13,420 nucleotides of DNA, taken from the NCBI GenBank assembly GCA_020058405.1, contig JAGVEE010000259.1, positions 1-13,420 of the forward strand, read 5' to 3'. The translations under genes were made by a program, and so were the position numbers. A model generated the notes under the pieces. It saw only the letters and a program-made list of their open reading frames with translations. It was not told where the DNA came from and ran no database searches. This document shows positions 1 to 6,063 of the stretch, piece after piece (position 1 is the stretch's first letter; every line of letters starts with the position of its first letter). The stretch is from Sphingobacteriales bacterium (GTDB taxonomy: Bacteria > Bacteroidota > Bacteroidia > Sphingobacteriales > Sphingobacteriaceae).

Positions 1-459
1 CACGATGTAAATTATAAAGTGACGGAAACCGTGTGGGAGCAGTTATTTTACGATCCACGATTTAAACCATCTTTAAGTCAGAAAAGATTATACGAAGCGA
101 AAAGATTTGGAAGAAAATCTGGAATTGGTTTTTACGATTATAGAGAAGGTGTTATAAAAGCCGAAGCAACAATTGATGCTGATTTAGGAAACTATATTTT
201 TAACAGAATAATTGCCATGCTCATTAACGAAGCTGTTGATACCTTGTATTTAGGAATTGCTAGCAAAGAGGATATCGATTTAGCCATGACAAAAGGAGTT
301 AATTATCCGAAAGGATTATTAGCCTGGGCAGATGAAATTGGCTTAGGGATTGTGTTAGAAGAATTAGAGAGATTAATTTCAACTTACGAAGAAGATAGAT
401 ATAGAGCTTCGGTATTGTTGAAACATATGGTTAGGGAGAAGAAACATTTTACTTTTTGA
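1..459 (+). CDS. paaH: 3-hydroxyacyl-CoA dehydrogenase PaaH, C-terminal part (5' end outside window)
   Basis: The reading frame is open from base 1 and ends at TGA 457-459, so only the last 152 codons are present; the GTG at 19 is internal, not a start. PaaH oxidises 3-hydroxyadipyl-CoA to 3-oxoadipyl-CoA with NAD+ in the cytosol, the step before PaaJ. The visible part matches the duplicated C-terminal domains of this family. It opens in the first domain (DPRFKPS, then GRKSGIGFYDY, the usual end of the first 3HCDH domain) and continues with the second domain (GNYIFNRIIAMLINEAVD, IDLAMTKGVNYPKG). The family is about 475-510 aa, so about two thirds, including the NAD-binding Rossmann domain, lies upstream. 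The paaIJYZ genes that follow support PaaH over a generic 3-hydroxybutyryl-CoA dehydrogenase. Substrate assignment rests on context. Confidence 0.88.
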   Translation, partial: HDVNYKVTETVWEQLFYDPRFKPSLSQKRLYEAKRFGRKSGIGFYDYREGVIKAEATIDADLGNYIFNRIIAMLINEAVDTLYLGIASKEDIDLAMTKGVNYPKGLLAWADEIGLGIVLEELERLISTYEEDRYRASVLLKHMVREKKHFTF

Positions 460-474
460 GTTAGTAAGTTATTA

Positions 475-609
475 GGTTATTGAGTTAATAGGTTAATTGG
501 TTAATAAGTTATTAGGTTATTACGTTAATATGTTATTGAGTAAAATTGCAAATTAGTTAGTTCAATGCGTAATAACCTAATAACCTAATAATTTATTAAC
601 TCAATAACC
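475..609. repeat. nested inverted repeat filling the paaH-paaI gap
   Basis: Two pairs of perfect arms are nested. The outer arms are 16 bp (475-490 GGTTATTGAGTTAATA with 594-609) and the inner arms are 17 bp (508-524 GTTATTAGGTTATTACG with 568-584). The inner arms enclose a loop of about 43 nt (525-567). ATTAGGTTAT also recurs as a direct repeat within the left arm (471-480 and 511-520). The structure occupies most of the 173-bp gap 460-632. It is followed by an A-run rather than a T-run, so it is not a normal + strand intrinsic terminator. It could act as a transcript-stabilising or attenuating hairpin, or be a remnant of a non-autonomous element. Nothing else recognisable lies in the gap. 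Confidence 0.8.
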
Positions 610-632
610 AAATAATAAAAAAAATTTAAAAT

Positions 633-1037
633 ATGGATGCCAAACAAATTGTCCACAAAATGTTCGACAACGATGCTTTTAGCAAGTGGTTGGGAATAGA
701 GTTAGTAGAAATTGGTGAAGGTATTTCGGTGTTAAAAATGTTGGTGCGTAAAGAAATGTTGAATGGTTTTGATGTATTACACGGTGGAATTACCTACTCA
801 TTAGCCGATAGTTCTCTGGCATTTGCAAGTAATTCTTACGGTAGAAAAAGCATGTCGATAGAAACATCTATTTCGCACACATTGCCTTGCAAAGAAGGAG
901 ATGTATTAACTACTAAAACAATTGAAAGATCATTAACAAATAGAATAGGTATTTATGATATTTCTGTACTAAACCAAGACAACAAAGTTGTAGCCTTGTT
1001 CAAAGGTACAGTTTATAGAAGCGATAAAGAATGGTAA
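633..1037 (+). CDS. paaI: PaaI hotdog-fold acyl-CoA thioesterase
   Basis: A 134-aa hotdog-fold thioesterase. PaaI hydrolyses hydroxyphenylacetyl-CoA and related dead-end thioesters, freeing CoA when the phenylacetate pathway stalls. The motif LHGGITYSLADSS (residues 49-61) carries the family HGG turn (50-52) and Asp59, matching the HGG...AD of the 140-aa E. coli PaaI; Asn44 sits just before it in the expected loop. There is no signal peptide, so it is cytosolic. The ATG at 633 is preceded by an A-rich leader, as is usual in this phylum. Its stop lies 2 bases before the preferred thiolase start, which indicates translational coupling with paaJ. Confidence 0.9.
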   Translation: MDAKQIVHKMFDNDAFSKWLGIELVEIGEGISVLKMLVRKEMLNGFDVLHGGITYSLADSSLAFASNSYGRKSMSIETSISHTLPCKEGDVLTTKTIERSLTNRIGIYDISVLNQDNKVVALFKGTVYRSDKEW

Positions 1038-1039
1038 AT

Positions 1040-2245
1040 ATGAAAAATGCATACTTAGTTGGCGGAGTAAGAACACCAATAGGAAGTTTTACAGGAACAT
1101 TGTCGACAGTTAGAGCTGATGATTTAGCGGCACATGTATTAAAATCCTTAATGGAAAAATATCCAGAAGTAGATTTTAAAGAAGTGGCAGATGTAATACT
1201 GGGTTGTGCAAACCAGGCAGGCGAGGACAATAGAAATGTAGCTCGTATGGCTACCTTACTAGCAGGATTACCACAAGAGATTCCGGGTGTTACTATAAAC
1301 AGATTATGTGCATCAGGTTTATCAGCCTCAATGGATGCTGCAAGAAATATTATGGTTGGCGATGCTGAGTTAATGATTGCAGGTGGTATTGAACACATGA
1401 CACGCGGTCCATGGGTGATTTCTAAAGCAAGTACTCCTTTTGGTAAAGATGTAGAAATGCACGATACAAGTTTTGGATGGAGATTTATCAATCCGAAGAT
1501 GAAAGAAATGTATGGAGTGGATGCGATGGGAGAAACTGCAGAAAATTTAGCCGACTTACATAAAATTTCACGCGAAGATCAAGATGCATTTGCATTGCGT
1601 TCTCAACAAAAAGCAACAGCAGCAAGAGAACGCGGACGATTTGCACAAGAGATTTCAGCGATATCAATTCCGAAGAAAAAAGGCGATGTATTGTTATTTG
1701 CAGATGACGAATTTATAAAGCCAACTACTACTACTGAAATATTATCTAAACTTCGTCCGGCATTCAGAAAAGAAGGAACCGTAACCGCAGGAAATGCATC
1801 GGGATTAAATGATGGAGCAGCGGCATTGCTATTTGCATCTGACGAAGCATTGAAAAAATATTCGTTGAAACCATTGGCACGTATAGTGTCTATGGGTGCT
1901 GCAGGTGTAGCTCCCAGAATTATGGGCATTGGTCCGGTTGAAGCAGCTAACAAAGCTTTAGCAAAAGCGGGATTAACAATGAATGATATGGATGTGATAG
2001 AATTGAACGAGGCATTTGCAGCACAGAGTTTAGCATGCATTCGTTCTTGGGGATTAAAAGACGATGATGCTCGAATAAATCCGAATGGAGGGGCTATTGC
2101 ATTAGGTCACCCATTGGGAATGTCGGGTGCTAGAATTTTATTATCAGCCGCAATAGAATTGCATGAACAAAATAAAAAATATGCATTGGTAACCATGTGT
2201 ATCGGCGTTGGTCAGGGCTATGCAGTAATTATTGAAAGAGTATGA
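1040..2245 (+). CDS. paaJ: 3-oxoadipyl-CoA thiolase (PaaJ/PcaF type)
   Basis: A thiolase that cleaves 3-oxoadipyl-CoA with CoA to succinyl-CoA and acetyl-CoA, the last step of phenylacetate breakdown. The segment RADDLAAHVL...GCANQAGEDNRNVARMATLLAGLP is close to E. coli PaaJ. From the ATG at 1040 the protein is 401 aa, the length of E. coli PaaJ, and the catalytic residues fall at Cys90 (NRLCASG), His357 (GHPLG) and Cys387 (CIGVGQG), the family positions. An ATG at 1031 would add only MVN and overlap the paaI stop; I prefer 1040 because thiolases usually begin M-x-x-A-Y. The stop overlaps the next start as ATGA (2242-2245), so paaJ and paaY are translationally coupled. An acetyl-CoA acetyltransferase is the alternative, but the context argues against it. 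Confidence 0.93.
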   Translation: MKNAYLVGGVRTPIGSFTGTLSTVRADDLAAHVLKSLMEKYPEVDFKEVADVILGCANQAGEDNRNVARMATLLAGLPQEIPGVTINRLCASGLSASMDAARNIMVGDAELMIAGGIEHMTRGPWVISKASTPFGKDVEMHDTSFGWRFINPKMKEMYGVDAMGETAENLADLHKISREDQDAFALRSQQKATAARERGRFAQEISAISIPKKKGDVLLFADDEFIKPTTTTEILSKLRPAFRKEGTVTAGNASGLNDGAAALLFASDEALKKYSLKPLARIVSMGAAGVAPRIMGIGPVEAANKALAKAGLTMNDMDVIELNEAFAAQSLACIRSWGLKDDDARINPNGGAIALGHPLGMSGARILLSAAIELHEQNKKYALVTMCIGVGQGYAVIIERV

Positions 2246-2832
2246 TATACGAGTTCAACGGATACAAACCAGTAATACATGAAAGTGCATTTGTGCACCC
2301 TCAAGCTGCCGTTACAGGAAATGTAATTATTGGAAAAAATGTATACATCGGTCCGGGTGCTGCCATACGTGGAGATTGGGGTCAAATAATAATTGAAGAT
2401 GGATGTAATGTACAAGAGAATTGTACTATACACATGTTTCCCGGAACCACCGTACATTTAAAAGAATCGGCACATATTGGTCACGGTGCAATTATACACG
2501 GAGCACGTATTGGTAAAAATTCCTTAATTGGAATGAATGCTGTACTTATGGATGATGTTGAAATAGGTGATGAGTGTATTGTGGGAGCATTAACTTTTGT
2601 TCCAGCAGAAACAATCATTCCGAATAGAAAAGTTGTAGTGGGTAATCCTGCTAAAATAATTAAAGAAGTAAGTGATGAAATGATTGAATGGAAAACAAAA
2701 GGCACCTCGTTATATCAGCAATTACCTGCAGATTGTTATGAAAGCTTAAAGCCTTGTGAACCACTTCGTGAAATTGAAAATAACAGACCCAAACAACAGG
2801 ATATATATTTAACTTGGAAAAAAAATAAATAA
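2242..2832 (+). CDS. paaY: PaaY hexapeptide-repeat (gamma-carbonic-anhydrase fold) thioesterase
   Basis: A 196-aa left-handed beta-helix protein. PaaY is a thioesterase on the gamma-carbonic anhydrase scaffold that acts with PaaI to hydrolyse toxic ring-1,2-epoxide-derived or dead-end CoA esters. Hexapeptide repeats run from about residue 15 to 135 (GNVIIGKNVYIGPGAAIRGD, then HIGHGAIIHG). The three metal-ligand histidines of the family are His64, His81 and His86, and the Arg43/Asp45 pair (IRGDWG) is conserved. The C-terminal extension with EWKTKGTSLYQ and EPLREIE matches PaaY rather than short CaiE- or YrdA-like proteins. The start overlaps the paaJ stop by 4 bases and the stop is 1 base before the next gene. 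Confidence 0.9.
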   Translation: MIYEFNGYKPVIHESAFVHPQAAVTGNVIIGKNVYIGPGAAIRGDWGQIIIEDGCNVQENCTIHMFPGTTVHLKESAHIGHGAIIHGARIGKNSLIGMNAVLMDDVEIGDECIVGALTFVPAETIIPNRKVVVGNPAKIIKEVSDEMIEWKTKGTSLYQQLPADCYESLKPCEPLREIENNRPKQQDIYLTWKKNK

Positions 2833-2833
2833 C

Positions 2834-3250
2834 ATGAAACGCATTAGTTTATTAATTTTAGTTATGGCATGTGCAACGAGCTTAACATTTGCACAAAAAA
2901 ATAAAATAGAAGCAGCGAAGACTCCTGAAAAGAAAACGGAGATAGAGATGAAAAAATATGTCTTGGTATTTTTAAATACAGGACCACATAGAGACCAAGC
3001 TGAAGAGGAAGCGGAGGCCATACAAAAAGGGCATTTAGCTTTCTTATCTAAATTGGCAGAAGAAGGATTGTTGATAATGGCGGGTCCATTAATGGATGAT
3101 AATAATGTGAGAGGGATATTAGTGTTGGCGACCTCAGACATGAATGATGTTAAGGTCAGGCTTGAAGAAGATCCTGCTATAAAAGCGGGGAGACTAACAC
3201 CAGAATTACATATTTGGTACACAAAAAGTGGAACAATTACATTACCATAA
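2834..3250 (+). CDS. YciI-family protein with N-terminal signal peptide
   Basis: 138 aa. Residues 1-20 look like a signal peptide (KR, then a hydrophobic stretch, then LTFA with likely cleavage before Gln21). A charged linker (21-38) follows, then a YciI domain from about residue 39: YVLVFLNTGP, His67 in KGHLAFL, and GPLMDD with Asp88/89, resembling the His/Asp pair proposed as catalytic in YciI-like proteins. The biochemical role of the family is poorly known. The gene starts 1 base after paaY and ends 18 bases before paaZ, so it belongs to the paa operon. A cytosolic alternative exists: Met39 at 2948, 5 nt after GGAGA (2938-2942), would give a bare 100-aa YciI protein. If the upstream start is used, an exported protein sits in an otherwise cytosolic operon. 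Confidence 0.75.
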   Translation: MKRISLLILVMACATSLTFAQKNKIEAAKTPEKKTEIEMKKYVLVFLNTGPHRDQAEEEAEAIQKGHLAFLSKLAEEGLLIMAGPLMDDNNVRGILVLATSDMNDVKVRLEEDPAIKAGRLTPELHIWYTKSGTITLP

Positions 3251-3268
3251 TTTTCAATATAAATTAGT

Positions 3269-5317
3269 ATGCAAAAATTACAAAACTATGCCGCAGGCAA
3301 ATGGGTAGAAGGAAGTGGCAAAGCAACAACATTATATAATTCAATTACTGGCGAAGCAATTTACGAAGCAGACAGTTCTGGTTTAGATTTTACAATCATG
3401 TTAGATTATGCACGTAAAGTTGGCGGACCGGCATTGCGTAAAATGACATTTCATGAACGTGGTAGAATGTTAAAAGCATTAGCCATGCATCTGAATTCTA
3501 AAAAAGAAGATTTTTATAAAATTAGTTGGGCAACAGGTGCAACTAGAATTGATAGTTGGATAGATATTGAAGGCGGTATTGGGAATTTATTTGCATACGC
3601 AAGTTTACGTCGCCAATTTCCAGATGAAACCTATTATGTGGATGGGGAAGCTGCAAAACTTTCTAAAAATGGATCATTTATTGGCCACCATATTTGTGTA
3701 CCAAAAGAAGGTGTAGCTATACACATTAATGCATATAACTTTCCTGTTTGGGGGATGTTAGAAAAAATTGCTGTAAACTTATTAGCTGGTGTGCCAGCTG
3801 TTGTAAAACCTGCAACAGTTACTTCTTTTTTAACGGAAGTGGTGGTAAAAGAAATTGTAAAATCTAACATACTACCAGAAGGTGCTTTGCAATTAATTTG
3901 TGGCTCTGCAAATGGAATTTTAGAATCGGTTACCAACCAAGATGTAGTAACTTTTACAGGTTCTGCTAGTACAGGTATGAAATTAAAAGCACATCCACGC
4001 ATAATTTCAGAATCGGTTCCTTTTAATTTAGAGGCGGACTCATTAAATGCAAGTGTGCTAGGACCTGATGCTAAACCGGGTACTCCAGAGTTTGAACTAT
4101 TTGTGAAAGAAGTTTGCAAAGAAATAACTATTAAAGCGGGACAGAAATGTACAGCAGTTCGCAGAATTATTGTACCATCAGCATTTGTAGAAGACGTACA
4201 AATTGAAGTAGGAAAACGATTAGCAAAAACATCAATTGGTGATCCGAATATAGAAGGTGTTCGTATGGGAGCCTTAGCTGGTAAGGAACAATTAAATGAT
4301 GTTATTGAAAATGTAAAATTATTAATGAAAACACAAGAAATTGTGTTTGGTAATTTAGATAAAGTAGAAGTGATGGGTGCCGATGTAAACAAAGGCTCGT
4401 TTATGTCGCCAATATTGTTTTTAAATAAAGAACCCTTTAAAAATTTAGATTGCCATAACATCGAAGCCTTTGGTCCGGTGAGTACAATTTTACCTTATGA
4501 TACGTTAGAAGAAGCAATTGAATTAACAAAACTTGGCAAAGGATCTTTAGTTTGTTCGATTGTAACAGCCGACAATAAAGTTGCGAGAGATTTTGTAATT
4601 GGAGCAGCCTCACACCACGGACGAATATTAGTGTTAAATGCTGATTGTGCCAAAGAAAGTACTGGTCATGGTTCGCCAATGCCTATGCTTACACACGGAG
4701 GCCCAGGTAGAGCAGGAGGTGGAGAAGAAATGGGTGGCAAGCGAGGTGTATTACATTACATGCAACGCACTGCCATACAAGGTTCGCCAACTACCTTAAC
4801 TGCTGTAACAAATCAATACCAATACGGATCAGATTACAAAGAAAAAGATGTACATGTGTTCCGTAAATATTTTGAAGATATTGAAGTGGGCGAAACTGTA
4901 ATTACGGCAAAACGTACGGTTACAGAAGCTGATATTGTAAATTTCTCGAACGTAAGTTGGGATCATTTTTATGCACATACAGATGCTACTTCTTTAGATG
5001 GAACAATTTTCGAAGGAAGAGTTGCACACGGATATTTTATACTTTCAGCAGCAGCAGGTTTATTTGTGGATGCTAAGAAAGGTCCTGTTTTACTTAATTA
5101 CGGATTAGAAGAGTGTAGGTTTACAAAACCGGTGTACCCTGGTGCAACAATTGGCGTTAAATTATCAGTTAAAGAAAAAGTTGATCAAGAAAAACGATCG
5201 GAGGAAGATGTTGCGAAAGGAATTGTTAAGTTTTTAGTAGATGTTTACGACGAAACCGGCGAAACCGTTGCAATTGCTACAATTCTGACGATGGTGAAGA
5301 AGCGTATCCAAAATTAG
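3269..5317 (+). CDS. paaZ: bifunctional oxepin-CoA hydrolase / 3-oxo-5,6-dehydrosuberyl-CoA semialdehyde dehydrogenase PaaZ
   Basis: 682 aa, against 681 in E. coli PaaZ. PaaZ opens the oxepin-CoA ring hydrolytically and oxidises the resulting aldehyde with NADP+ to 3-oxo-5,6-dehydrosuberyl-CoA. The N-terminal aldehyde dehydrogenase domain (about 1-515) has NFPVWGMLEKIAVNLLAGVP, general base Glu255 (NLEADSLN) and nucleophile Cys294 (AGQKCTAVRR), one position off E. coli Glu256/Cys295. The C-terminal MaoC-like hydratase domain (about 528-682) has Asp565-x4-His570 (WDHFYAHTD) and VAHGYF at 585-590. Both active sites appear intact, so full bifunctionality is expected. It lies 18 bases after the YciI gene and is the last gene of the paa run; a 69-bp repeat-rich gap separates it from the regulator. 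Confidence 0.96.
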   Translation: MQKLQNYAAGKWVEGSGKATTLYNSITGEAIYEADSSGLDFTIMLDYARKVGGPALRKMTFHERGRMLKALAMHLNSKKEDFYKISWATGATRIDSWIDIEGGIGNLFAYASLRRQFPDETYYVDGEAAKLSKNGSFIGHHICVPKEGVAIHINAYNFPVWGMLEKIAVNLLAGVPAVVKPATVTSFLTEVVVKEIVKSNILPEGALQLICGSANGILESVTNQDVVTFTGSASTGMKLKAHPRIISESVPFNLEADSLNASVLGPDAKPGTPEFELFVKEVCKEITIKAGQKCTAVRRIIVPSAFVEDVQIEVGKRLAKTSIGDPNIEGVRMGALAGKEQLNDVIENVKLLMKTQEIVFGNLDKVEVMGADVNKGSFMSPILFLNKEPFKNLDCHNIEAFGPVSTILPYDTLEEAIELTKLGKGSLVCSIVTADNKVARDFVIGAASHHGRILVLNADCAKESTGHGSPMPMLTHGGPGRAGGGEEMGGKRGVLHYMQRTAIQGSPTTLTAVTNQYQYGSDYKEKDVHVFRKYFEDIEVGETVITAKRTVTEADIVNFSNVSWDHFYAHTDATSLDGTIFEGRVAHGYFILSAAAGLFVDAKKGPVLLNYGLEECRFTKPVYPGATIGVKLSVKEKVDQEKRSEEDVAKGIVKFLVDVYDETGETVAIATILTMVKKRIQN

Positions 5318-5360
5318 TACAATGTATGTTGTACAATGTACTAAGTACAGAGTACTAATT
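5312..5360. repeat. GTAC-word repeat with 9-bp inverted arms, after paaZ
   Basis: The arms AATTAGTAC (5312-5320) and GTACTAATT (5352-5360) are perfect 9-bp inverted repeats. Inside them GTACAATGTA occurs twice (5317-5326 and 5331-5340, 14-bp period), and further GTACTAA/AGTAC words follow. The left arm overlaps the paaZ stop codon (TAG 5315-5317). A hairpin here could help end the paa transcript, but no clean T-run follows. No promoter for the next gene could be recognised in the remaining bases (5361-5385). Confidence 0.65.
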
Positions 5361-5385
5361 ATTTCAGAACTCACAATTCATAAAA

Positions 5386-5967
5386 ATGCAACTCAATCAG
5401 GTTCGACAATTCTACGAAAAATTCATACCACTTAGCAACGAGGAATGGGCCTTGCTTGAGCCAAATTTTCGTATGCTAAGATTATCAAAAGGTGAAAAAT
5501 TGCATTCTGAAGGCGATATTTGTAGCGATGTAACCTTTGTAAATAAAGGCTTGATGAAGTGTTATCATTTTATTGATGGTAAGGAATACATCGAAGCATT
5601 TTTTTCTCAGAATGAATATTGCTCCGATTATAGTAGCTTCTTATTGAGAGAACCTGGTAAATTATTCATTGAAGCGCTTGAAGAATGCGAATTGGTATTG
5701 TTAGATTATAATACAGTTCAAATGTTATATGACAAGGTTAAAAACTTTCAGAAGTTTGGTCGTTTAATGGCAGAATTTCTTTTTACTCAAATATCAATAC
5801 GTAACAATGCCTTACTGTTCGAGACTCCAGAAACTCGATATAAAAAGTTTTCTAAAAACAGACCCGACCTATTACAACGTGTGCCACAATATATGATAGC
5901 CTCTTATTTAGGGGTAACTCCCGAGGCATTAAGCCGAATTCGCAAACGCTTATTAATTACAACTTGA
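5386..5967 (+). CDS. Crp/Fnr-family transcriptional regulator
   Basis: 193 aa. The N-terminal cyclic-nucleotide-binding-like beta-barrel (about 20-110) contains LRLSKGEKLHSEGD and FVNKGLMKCYHF. It is followed by a dimerisation helix and a C-terminal winged HTH (about 150-190). The recognition helix reads TPEALSRIRKR, with Glu180, Ser183 and Arg184 in the E-x-x-S-R spacing that FNR uses (Glu209, Ser212, Arg213) to read TTGAT half-sites. There is no N-terminal cysteine cluster, so it is not an iron-sulfur FNR; the four cysteines (46, 59, 79, 101) are dispersed. The cAMP phosphate-binding signature of CRP is also not apparent, so the inducer is unknown. It lies 69 bp after paaZ and 96 bp before the receptor gene, with FNR-type boxes in that gap. 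Its targets could be the receptor, the paa genes, or both. Confidence 0.9.
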   Translation: MQLNQVRQFYEKFIPLSNEEWALLEPNFRMLRLSKGEKLHSEGDICSDVTFVNKGLMKCYHFIDGKEYIEAFFSQNEYCSDYSSFLLREPGKLFIEALEECELVLLDYNTVQMLYDKVKNFQKFGRLMAEFLFTQISIRNNALLFETPETRYKKFSKNRPDLLQRVPQYMIASYLGVTPEALSRIRKRLLITT

Positions 5968-5978
5968 TCCAAATCAAG
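5963..5978. promoter_or_regulatory. FNR-type operator, distal box
   Basis: CTTGATCCAAATCAAG contains a perfect TTGAT-N4-ATCAA palindrome (5964-5977), extended by one further C/G pair. It overlaps the regulator's stop codon (TGA 5965-5967). Its centre is 37 bp upstream of the proximal box centre. Binding by the adjacent Crp/Fnr protein is inferred from the E-x-x-S-R recognition helix and is not shown. Confidence 0.65.
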
Positions 5979-5999
5979 AAATAGAATTGTTACGAACTT

Positions 6000-6015
6000 A
6001 TTGATTCAAATCAAT
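6000..6015. promoter_or_regulatory. FNR-type operator, proximal box
   Basis: ATTGATTCAAATCAAT contains a perfect TTGAT-N4-ATCAA palindrome (6001-6014) with one additional flanking A/T pair. Its core TCAA resembles the distal box core CCAA. The centre lies about 40.5 bp before the start point predicted from the -7-like element at 6037-6044, close to the -41.5 position of class II activators. A further 7-bp inverted repeat (TAGAATT 5982-5988 with AATTCTA 6023-6029) surrounds it. Confidence 0.7.
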
Positions 6016-6036
6016 GAATAGTAATTCTAATGACCC

Positions 6037-6044
6037 CATCTTTG
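6037..6044 (+). promoter_or_regulatory. possible -7 element for the TonB-dependent receptor
   Basis: CATCTTTG matches the Bacteroidota consensus TAnnTTTG except for its first base, and sits 19 bp before the receptor ATG. No -33 TTG lies at the expected distance; the proximal FNR-type box takes that place, which would suit an activator-dependent promoter. This is weak evidence on its own. Confidence 0.35.
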
Positions 6045-6063
6045 TTGAGTAAATTAAACAAAT

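Noticed and set aside
19..459. Complete small gene starting at GTG 19
   Set aside because: The frame is open to base 1 with continuous homology to the 3-hydroxyacyl-CoA dehydrogenase C-terminal region, so this is the end of a larger gene.
475..609. Reading the inverted repeat as the terminator of paaH
   Set aside because: There is no T-run after the right arm; an A-run follows instead, and the AT-rich 43-nt loop is unlike an intrinsic terminator.
460..632. Possible CRISPR array because of the repeated ATTAGGTTAT words
   Set aside because: The repeats are short, irregularly spaced and arranged as inverted arms, with no spacers of constant length and no cas genes nearby.
1000..1491. Minus-strand open frame of 163 codons across the start of paaJ
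   Set aside because: It is opposite a thiolase with all catalytic residues conserved, has no recognisable domain, and its existence follows from codon bias on the + strand.
3634..4461. Minus-strand open frame of 275 codons inside paaZ
   Set aside because: It lies entirely opposite the conserved aldehyde dehydrogenase domain and its translation resembles no protein family; it is a shadow frame.
5386..5967. Calling the regulator a true oxygen-sensing FNR or a cAMP-binding CRP
   Set aside because: There is no N-terminal cysteine cluster for an iron-sulfur centre, and the cAMP phosphate-binding signature is not visible; only the DNA-reading helix is FNR-like.
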